Shown one piece after another: positions 28,371 through 36,589 of a DNA stretch of 43,370 nt. How positions within the stretch are numbered: position 1 is the first letter of the stretch; each line of letters opens with the position of its first letter. Where the stretch lies: NCBI GenBank assembly GCA_017478805.1, contig JAFVCY010000094.1, positions 1 through 43,370 of the forward strand, in the 5' to 3' direction. The position numbers and the translations under genes are program-made. A model generated the notes under the pieces. It saw nothing but the letters and a program-made list of their open reading frames with translations, was not told where the DNA came from and made no database searches. This stretch comes from Clostridia bacterium (GTDB lineage Bacteria; Bacillota; Clostridia; TANB77; CAG-465).

Positions 28371-29294
28371 ATGTTTATGATAACAAAGAAAAAATTAATG
28401 GTAATTTTTACAATTATTTTATCAATGATAATGGTATCAAAAGTTTTAGGTGCAAATATTACGACCTATGCTCCAAAGTATGCTATAACGACTTCTAATG
28501 TAAATCTAAGAAGCGGTGCATCTACTTCTTCTACTATTTTTCAGACTATAAAAAAAGGTACAAATGTTAAGATAATAGGTGAGCTTGGAGATTTCTATGC
28601 AGTTCAAACTCCAAATAACAATGTTGGTTTTTTATCTAAAAACTACGTTAAGATGACTGGCAAGATAACTATTGGCTCCACTTTTTATAGCCTTACGCCT
28701 TCTAGCTACGAAACAAAGGCAAATTCCATAGTTAGGAAGCGGTCCTTCTACTTCTTATGCTAAAATAACAACACTTGTAAAAGGTAAGACTGTTACTGTT
28801 TTTGGTAAAATTAATGATTTCTACCTAATTATATATGACACAAATAAAATTGGGGCTATGAGTTCTTCACTTCTTGAAAAAAGCTATGCAAATATGGATT
28901 ATAACCCAGGCAATCTTTCTCAAAGAGATTTAGTTATATACTATATTAATGAAGAAAGAAAAAAGGCAGGACTTTCTAGCCTTAGAGACACTACTGATTT
29001 AAACAGGGTAGCTTTGCTTAAAGCTGAAGATATGGTAAAAAATAATTATTTTCTGCATACTTCTCCTACATATCGGCACTCCTTTTAACATGCTAAAAAA
29101 TTACGGTATTACATATAACGTAGCAGGTGAAAATATTGCTCGGTAATACTTCTATGAAGTCAGCTGTTGATAAATGGATGGCATCTGATAGTCACAAACA
29201 GAATATCCTTTCTAGTAAATACAAAAATATTGGTGTGGGAGTTGTTAAGAGTGAAAAATATGGATATGTTATCGTTGCTATGTTTACAGGTTAA
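28371..29294 (+). CDS. Secreted SH3b-SH3b-CAP/SCP protein with three +1 shifts at CGG
   Basis: 306 residues if all three shifts occur. A signal peptide (about 1-24) is followed by SH3b repeat 1 (SNVNLRSGASTSST), repeat 2 (ANSIVRKGPSTSYAKI) and a CAP/SCP-type domain (VIYYINEERKKAGLSSL, LLKAEDMVKNNYFLHTSPTYGTPF, AGENIAGNTSMKSAVDKW, SDSHKQNILSSKYKNIGVGV). Shift sites: CGG 28740-28742 (K-G-P), 29074-29076 (Y-G-T-P) and 29141-29143 (A-G-N-T). Each zero frame stops within seven codons, and each shift restores a family-conserved Gly. CAP proteins of Bacillota are often cell-wall bound. Three independent events in one gene are hard to explain as decay. Confidence 0.82.
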
Positions 29295-29301
29295 TCTCTT
29301 C

Positions 29302-29330
29302 TTGACATCTCATGTATAAAATGCTATAAT
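29302..29330 (+). promoter_or_regulatory. Consensus promoter of the DUF212 gene
   Basis: TTGACA (29302-29307), 17-base spacer, TATAAT (29325-29330), only eight bases after the stop of the SH3b/CAP gene. Confidence 0.8.
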
Positions 29331-29384
29331 TAGCAAGGGTAAAAAAATACTTACAAAAATCTTAACAAATGGAGGGATTTAATT

Positions 29385-30068
29385 ATGAACGAATATACTG
29401 AAATGTCAAATAATATGATTCTTTTTCTTCTTGGATGTACGGTTACTTCTTGGTTTACATCTCAGCTATTTAAAGCAATACTTAACTGTGCAATTGCGAA
29501 GAACTTTAGCTTTGGTTACTTTTTCTCATGTTTTTTTGCAGATGGAGATTTTCCTTCTTCGCATACATGTTTTTCAGTAACTTCACTGATTATAACGGTG
29601 CCATACGCTGAAGAGATAATTGCAAATGCGGACTCTACTTTTGCTGATGTAACTATATGCCGGCTTATAGAGTTTCTCTGGATTTTGTTTGTGTTTGTAA
29701 TAGTAAAAGATGCAATAAGTGTTAGAGGTTCTTTAAAGAAACTTTCAACTGTAGTTAAGTCTTTTCTTTCTAAACCTGAAATATTCTTAAATGAAGTAAG
29801 CTCAGAGCTTCAAGACTTTTGGACAGGTATTGCGGAAGGAATAAACGTAAATGTAGGTCATATGCCACATGAAGTAATTGGTGGGTTAATACTTGCAGTT
29901 ATTATTGGGAGTATTGCAAATAGTATAAGACTTGGAATTTATCCGCTTTTGATAGTTACAATAATTATTGCTATATGCTATTTCCTAATCACTTTTTACG
30001 TACTTACAAACAAACAGCATTTTCTTGAAACTTATAAGAAAATTTGCAGTATATTTAAGAAGAAATAA
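29385..30068 (+). CDS. DUF212 (divergent PAP2) membrane protein
   Basis: 227 residues. The divergent PAP2 family motifs are present: FPSSHTCFSVTSL (PSSH), VKDAISVRGS (family FDATGVRR) and VGHMPHEVIGGLILAVIIG. Hydrophobic segments frame these. The family is thought to act on phospholipid-like substrates; no activity is shown. AATGGAGGG is seven bases before the ATG. It contains an in-frame CGG at 29661-29663 followed by CTT. The frame is open across it, and a +1 shift would stop two codons later, so CGG is read here, presumably as Arg. Confidence 0.85.
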   Translation: MNEYTEMSNNMILFLLGCTVTSWFTSQLFKAILNCAIAKNFSFGYFFSCFFADGDFPSSHTCFSVTSLIITVPYAEEIIANADSTFADVTICRLIEFLWILFVFVIVKDAISVRGSLKKLSTVVKSFLSKPEIFLNEVSSELQDFWTGIAEGINVNVGHMPHEVIGGLILAVIIGSIANSIRLGIYPLLIVTIIIAICYFLITFYVLTNKQHFLETYKKICSIFKKK

Positions 30069-30087
30069 AATTTAATATACAATTTAG

Positions 30088-30265
30088 AAACCGGCCTTAT
30101 CGGCCGGCCCCTTGCCGGACTTACAGCCCGGCTATTTTTTTGCTCGCCCCTCTAAAGTCGGGACATGCTGAATCTTTCCTTCACACTTTCAGCCTAAAAC
30201 GAAAATGTATTACTCTTTTTTAGCCCGCACGTGAGCCCAGTCGGCTTTTGCACGCTAAATTTACT
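30088..30265 (-). ncRNA. GC-rich structured element, candidate noncoding RNA
   Basis: Far more G and C than the surroundings and no ORF. Inverted repeats: CCGGCC/GGCCGG (30091-30107), GCCGG/CCGGC (30114-30132), GCTGAA/TTCAGC (30167-30193) and AGCCC/CGGCT-type arms near 30222-30246. On the plus strand the second stem is followed by TATTTTTTTG, so it can be the terminator of the DUF212 gene. Read on the minus strand, the whole block looks like a folded RNA downstream of P3. A raiA-type RNA would be my first class to test; I cannot confirm it. Confidence 0.4.
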
Positions 30266-30331
30266 GCCTCAATTACTTTTCTGCCATATTTTAGCTAATT
30301 CTCAGTTTAAGAACTTCTGTTTGCTATTTAT

Positions 30332-31566
30332 CTAAGATCCAAGAGAAACTAGCGGGCAAACACCCAAACCTATTGAATTTGAAACAACAGACAAATACTC
30401 ACCTGTTGAGTAACCGGCACACAGAGCATATGTAATTATTGTGATTGCAAGCCGGAGAGCACAGAAGCCAAGTCCAACCACTTGTCATGAATATACTATT
30501 TGCTTCTGTTGTTAATACGTGATATGGTGTAGTTATTCCAAATTTGGATATGGCAGTTTGTCCATATGCTGGTGCATACGCATATCCATTTACAGATGCT
30601 GCTCCTTTTTGTCCACTCGTATTATATGCTATCGTCGTTCCACTTGCTACCCATTTATAATCTAACTTCTTTTCTCCTTTGAACTGATTCCATGCATCTA
30701 TATACATTTCTGTTGATGGGCCTCCTATCGCATATGACGCTACACTACTATCTAAATATGTCTCCCATGCTCCATGGTAACACAAGTATGATGCTACATT
30801 TTCATTGTTTTCATTTATTCTTCCATCTCCTGCAGCCCACTGTGGGTTAAATTTTTTCATATCCGCTAGCACCGCACTTTTATTTTCACTATTTGTGTAA
30901 TATGTTGTACATAAACTATAGTCTAGCATTGTTGAACTATCTAAATCTCTCTTTATATACACTGTTCCTGCTCCATCTCCATATTTTCCTGTTTCATCAT
31001 AGTAAAAAATTCTCCACACCCCTTCTCCGGCTAGGGTTATAATCTACTACTGTTCCTATGTATGAGGATATGTTACTTGAATTTATTACTGATTTGGCTT
31101 CTGATATTGGCATTACATATTCAAATACTCTTATACTTATTTTTTTTCCTACATATGTATTGCTATCTACTGGTTCCATTACTGTTATTACTGTATTTCC
31201 TGTTTTTGATAATGCATTTATTGTTATTTGGGTATTACTATTCTTTGTTACTGTTGCTACTGAAGAATCACTTGACTCTACCGTTATTTCTATATTGTCT
31301 GGATTTGTTATTGTTATACTTTGACTTCCTGTATATTGTAATATTACATTTGTCTTAGAAAATGCTAAGTTTCCTACTTGATTTTCCACCTGTTGACTTT
31401 TTGTATACAGATCATCTAATGCTGCCTTTACTGATACTTTTGTACTATCTGATTTTGTATATTCTACCTCGCTTGCATTCATTATATAGTCTGCATATAC
31501 TTTTGCTCCTATACATACTGTGATTACTGCTATCATTAGCAGTATTTTTGTAATATTTTTCTTCAT
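30332..31566 (-). CDS. Surface/secreted protein paralog P3 with two +1 shifts at CGG
   Basis: 410 residues after recoding, same plan and length as P1. The N-terminal frame ends eight codons after CGG 31027-31029; skipping its C gives NPSGEGVWRIFYYD, the match of NPIAGGIWNIFY in P1 and SPIGGGTWRIFY in P2, so the recoded Gly aligns with Gly. The second site, CGG 30414-30416, lies in the C-terminal segment; the shift opens 27 more residues ending GVCPLVSLGS, identical to the end of P2. The start is ATG 31566 after AAAGGAGTG. The last domain (WLLCSPAC onward) differs strongly from P2 except at its flanks. Confidence 0.8.
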
Positions 31567-31774
31567 ATTTTTCACTCCTTTTTTACTTTTTAATTTTTAA
31601 TTATTTCTTTTGTATTTATAATATTTTAACTTATTATATCTACCTTCCATATTTTGTTTTATTCAATTTTAATAATTTTTTACCTTTTTTGTCTAACATT
31701 TTATCCTCTCCTTCTAACAACTTTATTTGATTTAAATACTATTGTTTTAATGCGTTATTCAAGTTACTAAAAGT
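31567..31774 (-). promoter_or_regulatory. 5' leader of P3 with 19-codon ORF
   Basis: AAGGAGAGG is followed by a small ORF at 31640-31699 (MLDKKGKKLLKLNKTKYGR), then about 75 bases to the P3 start. The hairpin near the transcript start is weaker (ATTAAA/TTTAAAT) than in P1 and P2. Confidence 0.45.
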
Positions 31775-31803
31775 ATTTTACACTAAAAAAAAAAAAGTTT
31801 CAA
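31775..31803 (-). promoter_or_regulatory. P3 promoter with 12-T tract between -35 and -10
   Basis: On the minus strand TTGAAA (31803-31798), C, 12 T (31796-31785), AGTG, TAAAAT (31780-31775); spacer 17, the optimum. Confidence 0.65.
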
Positions 31804-31854
31804 GTGACATAACTCATTTTTTTCTTATTTTTATAAAATGTAATAAAAGTGAAA

Positions 31855-31900
31855 TATAATAAAATATAACTGATAAAGAACTATTTTCTTTACCAGTTAT
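31855..31900 (-). terminator. Terminator of the D,D-carboxypeptidase gene
   Basis: Stem TAACTGGTAAAG/CTTTATCAGTTA with a nine-base loop, then TATTTTATTAT on the minus strand. Confidence 0.6.
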
Positions 31901-31993
31901 CATAATTATTTTTTTCATATTTATTATTATTTTTTTCTCCTCCGTTATATACAGCTATATATTCAGCCATTTTAAACTATCTTTGTTATATAA

Positions 31994-33152
31994 TCATACA
32001 AACAAATTAACAATCTCGTTATAATACTTCTTAACCGACTTTTTCTCTATATCCTCTTTTAAAAAATAGTCTTTTGAAAAAATAATATCATTTCCAAGTA
32101 TAAGCTGAATTTTACCTAAGTACTTTCCCTTCTCATCTCCACCATTAAGAGTTGGAATAATATCCTGCTTTACATATATTTTATCTATTTCATCTTCTCT
32201 TACAGGATAAATAATATCACTTTCATCTACTATAACCTTAAAATAGTCCTCTTCTCCTTTTATAACCGGAATATCAATTTCAAACTTTAGCATATTAGAC
32301 ACATCTTTTTTTGAATACCTATTAAACGTATCTTCCATTATATTCTTGCAAGTGTTGAACCTAAGCTCTGTTGACTCTGCACCTAAAACAACTGCAATTA
32401 TTCTAAAATTATTCTTAGTTGCAGTGCATATTAAGCATCTCTCAGCCTTATCGGTATAACCGGTCTTTCCACCATCTGCATATTCATACGTTTTAAGTAG
32501 TGCGTTGGTGTTATTAAGCACTCTTATCTCACTATTTACCTTTATCTCCTTAGTTTTAGCCTTTATAGTCTCATTAAATAAATCATACTTTAGTGCATAC
32601 CTAGTAATTAAAGCAAGATCATAAGCAGTAGAATAATGCCCTTCCGTATCTAGTCCATGTGGATTTTTAAACGAAGTATCATATGCTCCTATCTCTTTTG
32701 CTTTACTATTCATCATCAAAGCAAAATTTTCTATACTGCCTCCAACATGTATAGCAGTAGTATATGCAGCATCATTACCAGATGGAAGAAGCATACCTGC
32801 AAGCAAATCCTTAGCTGTAATCTTGTCACCGAGAGTTTAACCCCATAACCGAACCACCAAGCCAGTCAACTTCTTTTGGCGCAGTTATTACATCACTTTC
32901 ATTTGTATTTTCAATTAAAAGTATGCTAGTCATAACTTTAGTAAGTGATGCCATAGCTCTTTCTTCTAAAGCATTATGACTATATAGCACTCTTCCAGTT
33001 TTTGCATCAATTACCACAGCAGACTTTACGTTTACATTTAAATAGTCTTTCTCTTCTATTTCTCTTCCCAAAATACTACTTCTTAAAATTATATATGAGT
33101 ATATTACCATAAGTGTATAAATCATTATTTTCTTTCGTTTCTTAAAAGACAT
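31994..33152 (-). CDS. D-alanyl-D-alanine carboxypeptidase (DacF/PBP5 type), +1 shift at CGG 32829-32831
   Basis: 385 residues after recoding. An N-terminal membrane segment is followed by the transpeptidase-fold motifs: SLTK (SxxK, about residue 69), SGN in LLPSGNDAAY, and KTG in DGGKTGYTDKAERC. The first two are in different frames: the zero frame reads GLNS, CGG, TGA. Skipping the C gives GLNSGDKITAKDLLAGML, the family's usual link. The C-terminal part is the beta-rich PBP5 domain. It trims peptidoglycan side chains at the outer membrane face. Without the shift the enzyme lacks two catalytic motifs. Confidence 0.85.
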
Positions 33153-33490
33153 ATAACAGCACCTCTTAGGAAATTATATGTAAGTAAATTACATATTATT
33201 CATTAAGATGTATATATATTTATCATTTATTATCCTAAATATTTGACTTAAGAAGTCATCAAAAATTAGTTACCAAAATATTGATATTAATAGTTTTGAA
33301 CATTTTGCTGACGCCAATAAGTTGTCAAAACATGCTAATAATGTGATTATTTTAATAACTAATTAACTAATTAACTAATTAACTAGATATTAATGTTTCA
33401 TTATAGTTAAAAAGATTATTGAATATTTTTTCAGTTTTATTATACACTTTACACTATTATCAAAAGTTACATGTGATAATTTGAAAAGTC
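33153..33490. other. Intergenic region with an eight-base tandem repeat
   Basis: AT-rich gap of 338 bases. It holds 3.75 copies of TAACTAAT (33356-33385) and a TATGTAA/TTACATA inverted repeat near 33176-33194 just upstream of the carboxypeptidase gene. No ORF or clear promoter was seen. Confidence 0.5.
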
Positions 33491-33891
33491 TCATGCATAA
33501 TATCTTTCTAAAAATTCACTAGCATTCATAATTTCTGGTCTATCTACAAGTACATCATTAAAATCCTTATCTCCTGTTATAAATATATCAACATCCTCTA
33601 TTATTGCAGTATGTAATATAATATAGTCATCTTTATCTCTGATTTTAAATAATTTGTTCTCCACATTAATTGGAGAATAAACTAATGTAAATGGGAAGTT
33701 TTAAAAAAACTCATCTAGTTCACTAATTTTTACATTAAACTTCGTTGCTACTAATTCTTTTAATTCTTCAATTGTATAAGAACAAATTACAATTTCATGG
33801 TCTTTAGATAGAATATAAATCAAGTCATTCATTTTTTACTTTTAAAAATGAATGCAGAAATTAAAATATTTGTATCTAGCATTACTCTCAT
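33491..33891 (-). pseudogene. Decayed PIN-domain toxin
   Basis: The broken frame reads MRVMLDTNILISAFIFKSKK, stops at TGA, resumes one frame over as MNDLIYILSKDHEIVICSY, meets an in-frame TAA in DEFF-stop-NFPF, then runs through KLFKIRDKDDYIILHTAI and VDIFITGDKDF to the end. LDTN, the KDDY aspartates and the TGDKDF motif are PIN-domain metal sites. The first break is an A-run one base short; the second is a nonsense change. No CGG is involved. It lies one base after the AbrB-type antitoxin gene, the usual pair order. Confidence 0.75.
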
Positions 33892-33892
33892 A

Positions 33893-34150
33893 TTATTCCT
33901 TACTTCTATTTTTTCTAACTTCTTTTATCATTTGGACAACATCATCTTCTGTATTTAACCCCATTCTTTCTGCTTCTCCTTCAAAAGCCTTTTGTATTTT
34001 TTCTAAAGCCAACATTGCAGAATTTTGAATAACTATATCATTTCCCTTTTTAATAAATAAAATTTTACTTCCTTCTTTTAAATCAAGTAAATCTCTAATA
34101 GATTTAGGAATAGTTATTTGACCTTTAGTTGTTACTTTTGCAAGTTCCAT
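33893..34150 (-). CDS. AbrB/SpoVT-domain antitoxin
   Basis: 85 residues. The swapped-hairpin AbrB domain is clear at the N-terminus: AKVTTKGQITIPKSIRDLLDLKEG, then KILFIKKGNDIVIQN. The C-terminal helix (EVRKNRSKE) would bind the toxin. It is intact although its PIN partner is broken. It is preceded by a nine-base repeat that is rich in purines on this strand. Confidence 0.85.
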   Translation of the reverse strand: MELAKVTTKGQITIPKSIRDLLDLKEGSKILFIKKGNDIVIQNSAMLALEKIQKAFEGEAERMGLNTEDDVVQMIKEVRKNRSKE

Positions 34151-34174
34151 AAAATCACATCCTTTTCTTTTTTT

Positions 34175-34210
34175 TACTTTCCTTACTTTCCTTGCTTTCC
34201 TTACTTTCCT
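34175..34210. repeat. Four copies of a nine-base repeat upstream of the antitoxin gene
   Basis: TACTTTCCT x2, TGCTTTCCT, TACTTTCCT. On the coding strand of the antitoxin the unit is AGGAAAGTA, so each copy resembles a ribosome binding site. Copy number changes could alter expression. Confidence 0.8.
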
Positions 34211-34305
34211 TATTTTTGTTATACGCTAATTTTGTAATTTTATCAATAATTAATATAAAATTTAGGAAAAATATGCAAAATATGCAAAAAATTTTGTAAC
34301 TATAC

Positions 34306-34336
34306 AAAAAATAGCACCATTTTTGATGCTATTTTA
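34306..34336 (-). terminator. Terminator downstream of the 125-aa membrane protein gene
   Basis: AAAATAGCA/TGCTATTTT stem with T-runs on both strands (minus: TATTTTTTGTA). Confidence 0.7.
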
Positions 34337-34434
34337 AAGTGGTTGTATAAATAAATTTCATTATTACCGTATTTTTTAAAACCTTTTATATACTACTACT
34401 GATTGAGAAAGTTGTAATTCATATATCATTTTTA

Positions 34435-34812
34435 TTACTTCATAATCTGCGCAACCGTTATAATATAATTTAAAAAGAAAAACTCAAAAGCTAGCAAAAT
34501 ACCTATCGTAAGTAATTTTTTTACTATATGTTTTGTCTGGTACAAACTTCCATCTATGTTCATAAATACTCTAATTAGCATCATAACGTTATATATAATT
34601 ATGAACATAAAAACAAAAAACAGTACCAAAATAACTGTAAAAAATGCAAGCTCTTCTGATGTCTCTAGAGCATTTGAAGATGCACTAAAAACATGTGACC
34701 ACTGACTATATGTTGACTCATCAGGAGTAGAGCCATTTAACCCTTCTCTTGCAGAAGTAGTATTTTTAACCTTATCACCAATAATAGTAAGTAGCATTCC
34801 TAAATTAACCAT
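34435..34812 (-). CDS. Small membrane protein of unknown function, 125 aa
   Basis: Not recognised. The first 50 residues are polar (NGSTPDESTYSQWSHVF); two hydrophobic segments follow at about 55-85 and 100-120, separated by a short basic loop (QTKHIVKK). The arrangement recalls small pilin-like or TrbC/VirB2-like membrane subunits, but no motif proves it. GGGGGAAG lies before the ATG. Confidence 0.6.
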   Translation of the reverse strand: MVNLGMLLTIIGDKVKNTTSAREGLNGSTPDESTYSQWSHVFSASSNALETSEELAFFTVILVLFFVFMFIIIYNVMMLIRVFMNIDGSLYQTKHIVKKLLTIGILLAFEFFFLNYIITVAQIMK

Positions 34813-34838
34813 ATATCTTCCCCCTAATAATTAATATT

Positions 34839-35528
34839 TTAAAGCCTAGTTACTTCAAAACCTGTATAATCACAGCCAATCATAACATATGTCACATTAC
34901 CAATTTTTCCCTCTTTTACCTTTGTATGTCCATATCCATGAAGATGTCCATAGACACATTTATACACGTCATATTCATTAATAACATCTTGAAACTCTTT
35001 TAGAAACGGTGGGAAATGCATTGCAAGTACTATTTTCTTACCTACATTTTCACCTCTTAATTTTACTGCCTCATCTAAGCTAAGCCTTAATCTAATTGCC
35101 TCTCTTTTAATTATTTTCTCATCTAATTCTTTTTCGCCCTCTACTTCTCCCCAGCCTCTAGTTCCACAAATGATGTAATCTCCAATATCTATTGCATTTG
35201 TTTGAAGTACGTAAAACTCATCCATATGGTTATCCTTAAAGAACTTCTCCATCTTAGTTTTTGATGCGAAATAATAGTCATGGTTACCTTTAAGTATTAT
35301 CTTTTTTCCAGGAAGACTATGTATAAACTCAAAGTCCTTTATACTTTCTACAAGATGCATCCCCCAAGATATATCACCAGCAATAATAACAAAGTCATCG
35401 TCCTTTACCTTCTTCTTCCAATTTACTTTGACCTTTTCTTCATAATTATCCCAAACTTTTCCGAATATGTTCATTGGTTTATCTACACCAAATGATAGAT
35501 GCAAATCCGAAATTCCATAAAGTGCCAA
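34839..35528 (-). CDS. Metallophosphoesterase, calcineurin-like
   Basis: 229 residues. Motifs in order: YGISDLHLSFG (DxH), VIIAGDISWGM (GDxxW), ILKGNHDYYF (GNHD), ALAMHFPPF-like VLAMHFPPFL and VYGHLHGYGH (GHxH). All dimetal ligands are present. Substrate unknown; the family includes nucleases and phosphatases. It lies 26 bases downstream of tsaD. Confidence 0.88.
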   Translation of the reverse strand: MALYGISDLHLSFGVDKPMNIFGKVWDNYEEKVKVNWKKKVKDDDFVIIAGDISWGMHLVESIKDFEFIHSLPGKKIILKGNHDYYFASKTKMEKFFKDNHMDEFYVLQTNAIDIGDYIICGTRGWGEVEGEKELDEKIIKREAIRLRLSLDEAVKLRGENVGKKIVLAMHFPPFLKEFQDVINEYDVYKCVYGHLHGYGHTKVKEGKIGNVTYVMIGCDYTGFEVTRL

Positions 35529-35554
35529 ATCTTGTGCACCTCCTCTTTTTTTAA

Positions 35555-36568
35555 TTATTTTTTATCTAGTTTTAAGCTAGCTATTGCATTTAGCTCTAAG
35601 TTATTATGTATGTCAAACTTTTTCTTATCTTTCTCACATGTGTAATTGTAATATGCTGCGCATGCTATCATAGCAGCATTATCTGTGCAGTACTTAATTT
35701 CAGGCATATATGCCTCAAAATGATTCTTCTTTGCCTCTTCAAATAATTTAGATCTTAGATATTTATTTGCAGCAACTCCTCCAGCTAGTGCTATTTTATT
35801 TACTCCTAAATCCTTCATTGCACTATATGCATGTTCAACTACTGTATCACACACATTTTTTTCAAAACTCTTTGCTAAATCCTCTCTTCTTAGATTCTCT
35901 TTTTCTTTATTTGCAAGGTTAATTACAGCTGTCTTTATGCCACTAAAGCTAAAATCATAGTTTTCAAACTTTGTTTTTGGAAGCGTGTAAGTATCATTTC
36001 CATTTTCTGCAAGCTTGCTAACCTCCGGTCCACCTGGATAATTTAGTCCTAAAACCCTTGCTACTTTATCAAACGCTTCACCTATTGCATCATCCCTAGT
36101 TTTAGCAATTACTTCTATATCTGTGTAATCTTTAACGTATGCTAAATGAGTATGTCCGCCTGATACTACTAAAGACATAAAAGGTGGTTTTAGCTCCTTA
36201 TTTGTTAAATAGTTTGCCGCAATATGCCCTTCAATATGGTGAACTGGAACAATTGGGATATCTAAAGCGTAAGCTAAGGCTTTTGCATAAGATACTCCAA
36301 CAAGTAGTGCCCCTACAAGCCCTGGACCATAAGTTACACCTATATAATCTAAATCCTCAAACTCAACTTTTGCTTCGTCTAGTGCTTGACGAGCTACATA
36401 TGATATATTTTTTACATGGTTTCTTGAAGCAATTTCAGGAACTACCCCTCCATAAAGCTTATGTATATCTATTTGTGAAGACACAATATTACTAAGCACT
36501 TCTCTATCATTTTTAAGAACTGCCACGCTAGTTTCATCGCAGCTAGATTCTATTACAAGTCCTAACAT
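35555..36568 (-). CDS. tsaD: tRNA N6-threonylcarbamoyladenosine transferase TsaD
   Basis: 337 residues. Motifs: LVIESSCDETSVAVL at the N-terminus, GGVVPEIASRNHVKN, HHIEGHIAANYL (HxEGH metal site), LVVSGGHTHL, FDKVARVLGLNYPGGPE and LAGGVAANKYLR. With TsaB, TsaC and TsaE it makes t6A37 in tRNAs that read ANN codons. None of the partners is in the window. A further t6A-linked enzyme, MtaB, is encoded 2 kb away. Confidence 0.97.
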   Translation of the reverse strand: MLGLVIESSCDETSVAVLKNDREVLSNIVSSQIDIHKLYGGVVPEIASRNHVKNISYVARQALDEAKVEFEDLDYIGVTYGPGLVGALLVGVSYAKALAYALDIPIVPVHHIEGHIAANYLTNKELKPPFMSLVVSGGHTHLAYVKDYTDIEVIAKTRDDAIGEAFDKVARVLGLNYPGGPEVSKLAENGNDTYTLPKTKFENYDFSFSGIKTAVINLANKEKENLRREDLAKSFEKNVCDTVVEHAYSAMKDLGVNKIALAGGVAANKYLRSKLFEEAKKNHFEAYMPEIKYCTDNAAMIACAAYYNYTCEKDKKKFDIHNNLELNAIASLKLDKK

Positions 36569-36589
36569 AACTAAATTCCTTTCTAAAAG

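Noticed and set aside
14624-30420. Diversity-generating retroelement acting on P2 and P3
   Set aside because: No reverse transcriptase or template repeat is in the window, and the differences are not confined to adenine positions.
30399-31019. A separate gene starting with GTG inside P3
   Set aside because: It lacks a ribosome site and its sequence is the direct continuation of the P3 family after the CGG at 31027-31029.
33491-33891. PIN toxin as another recoded gene
   Set aside because: Its two breaks are an A-run change and a nonsense codon, neither at CGG; the second cannot be bridged by a shift, so it is a pseudogene.
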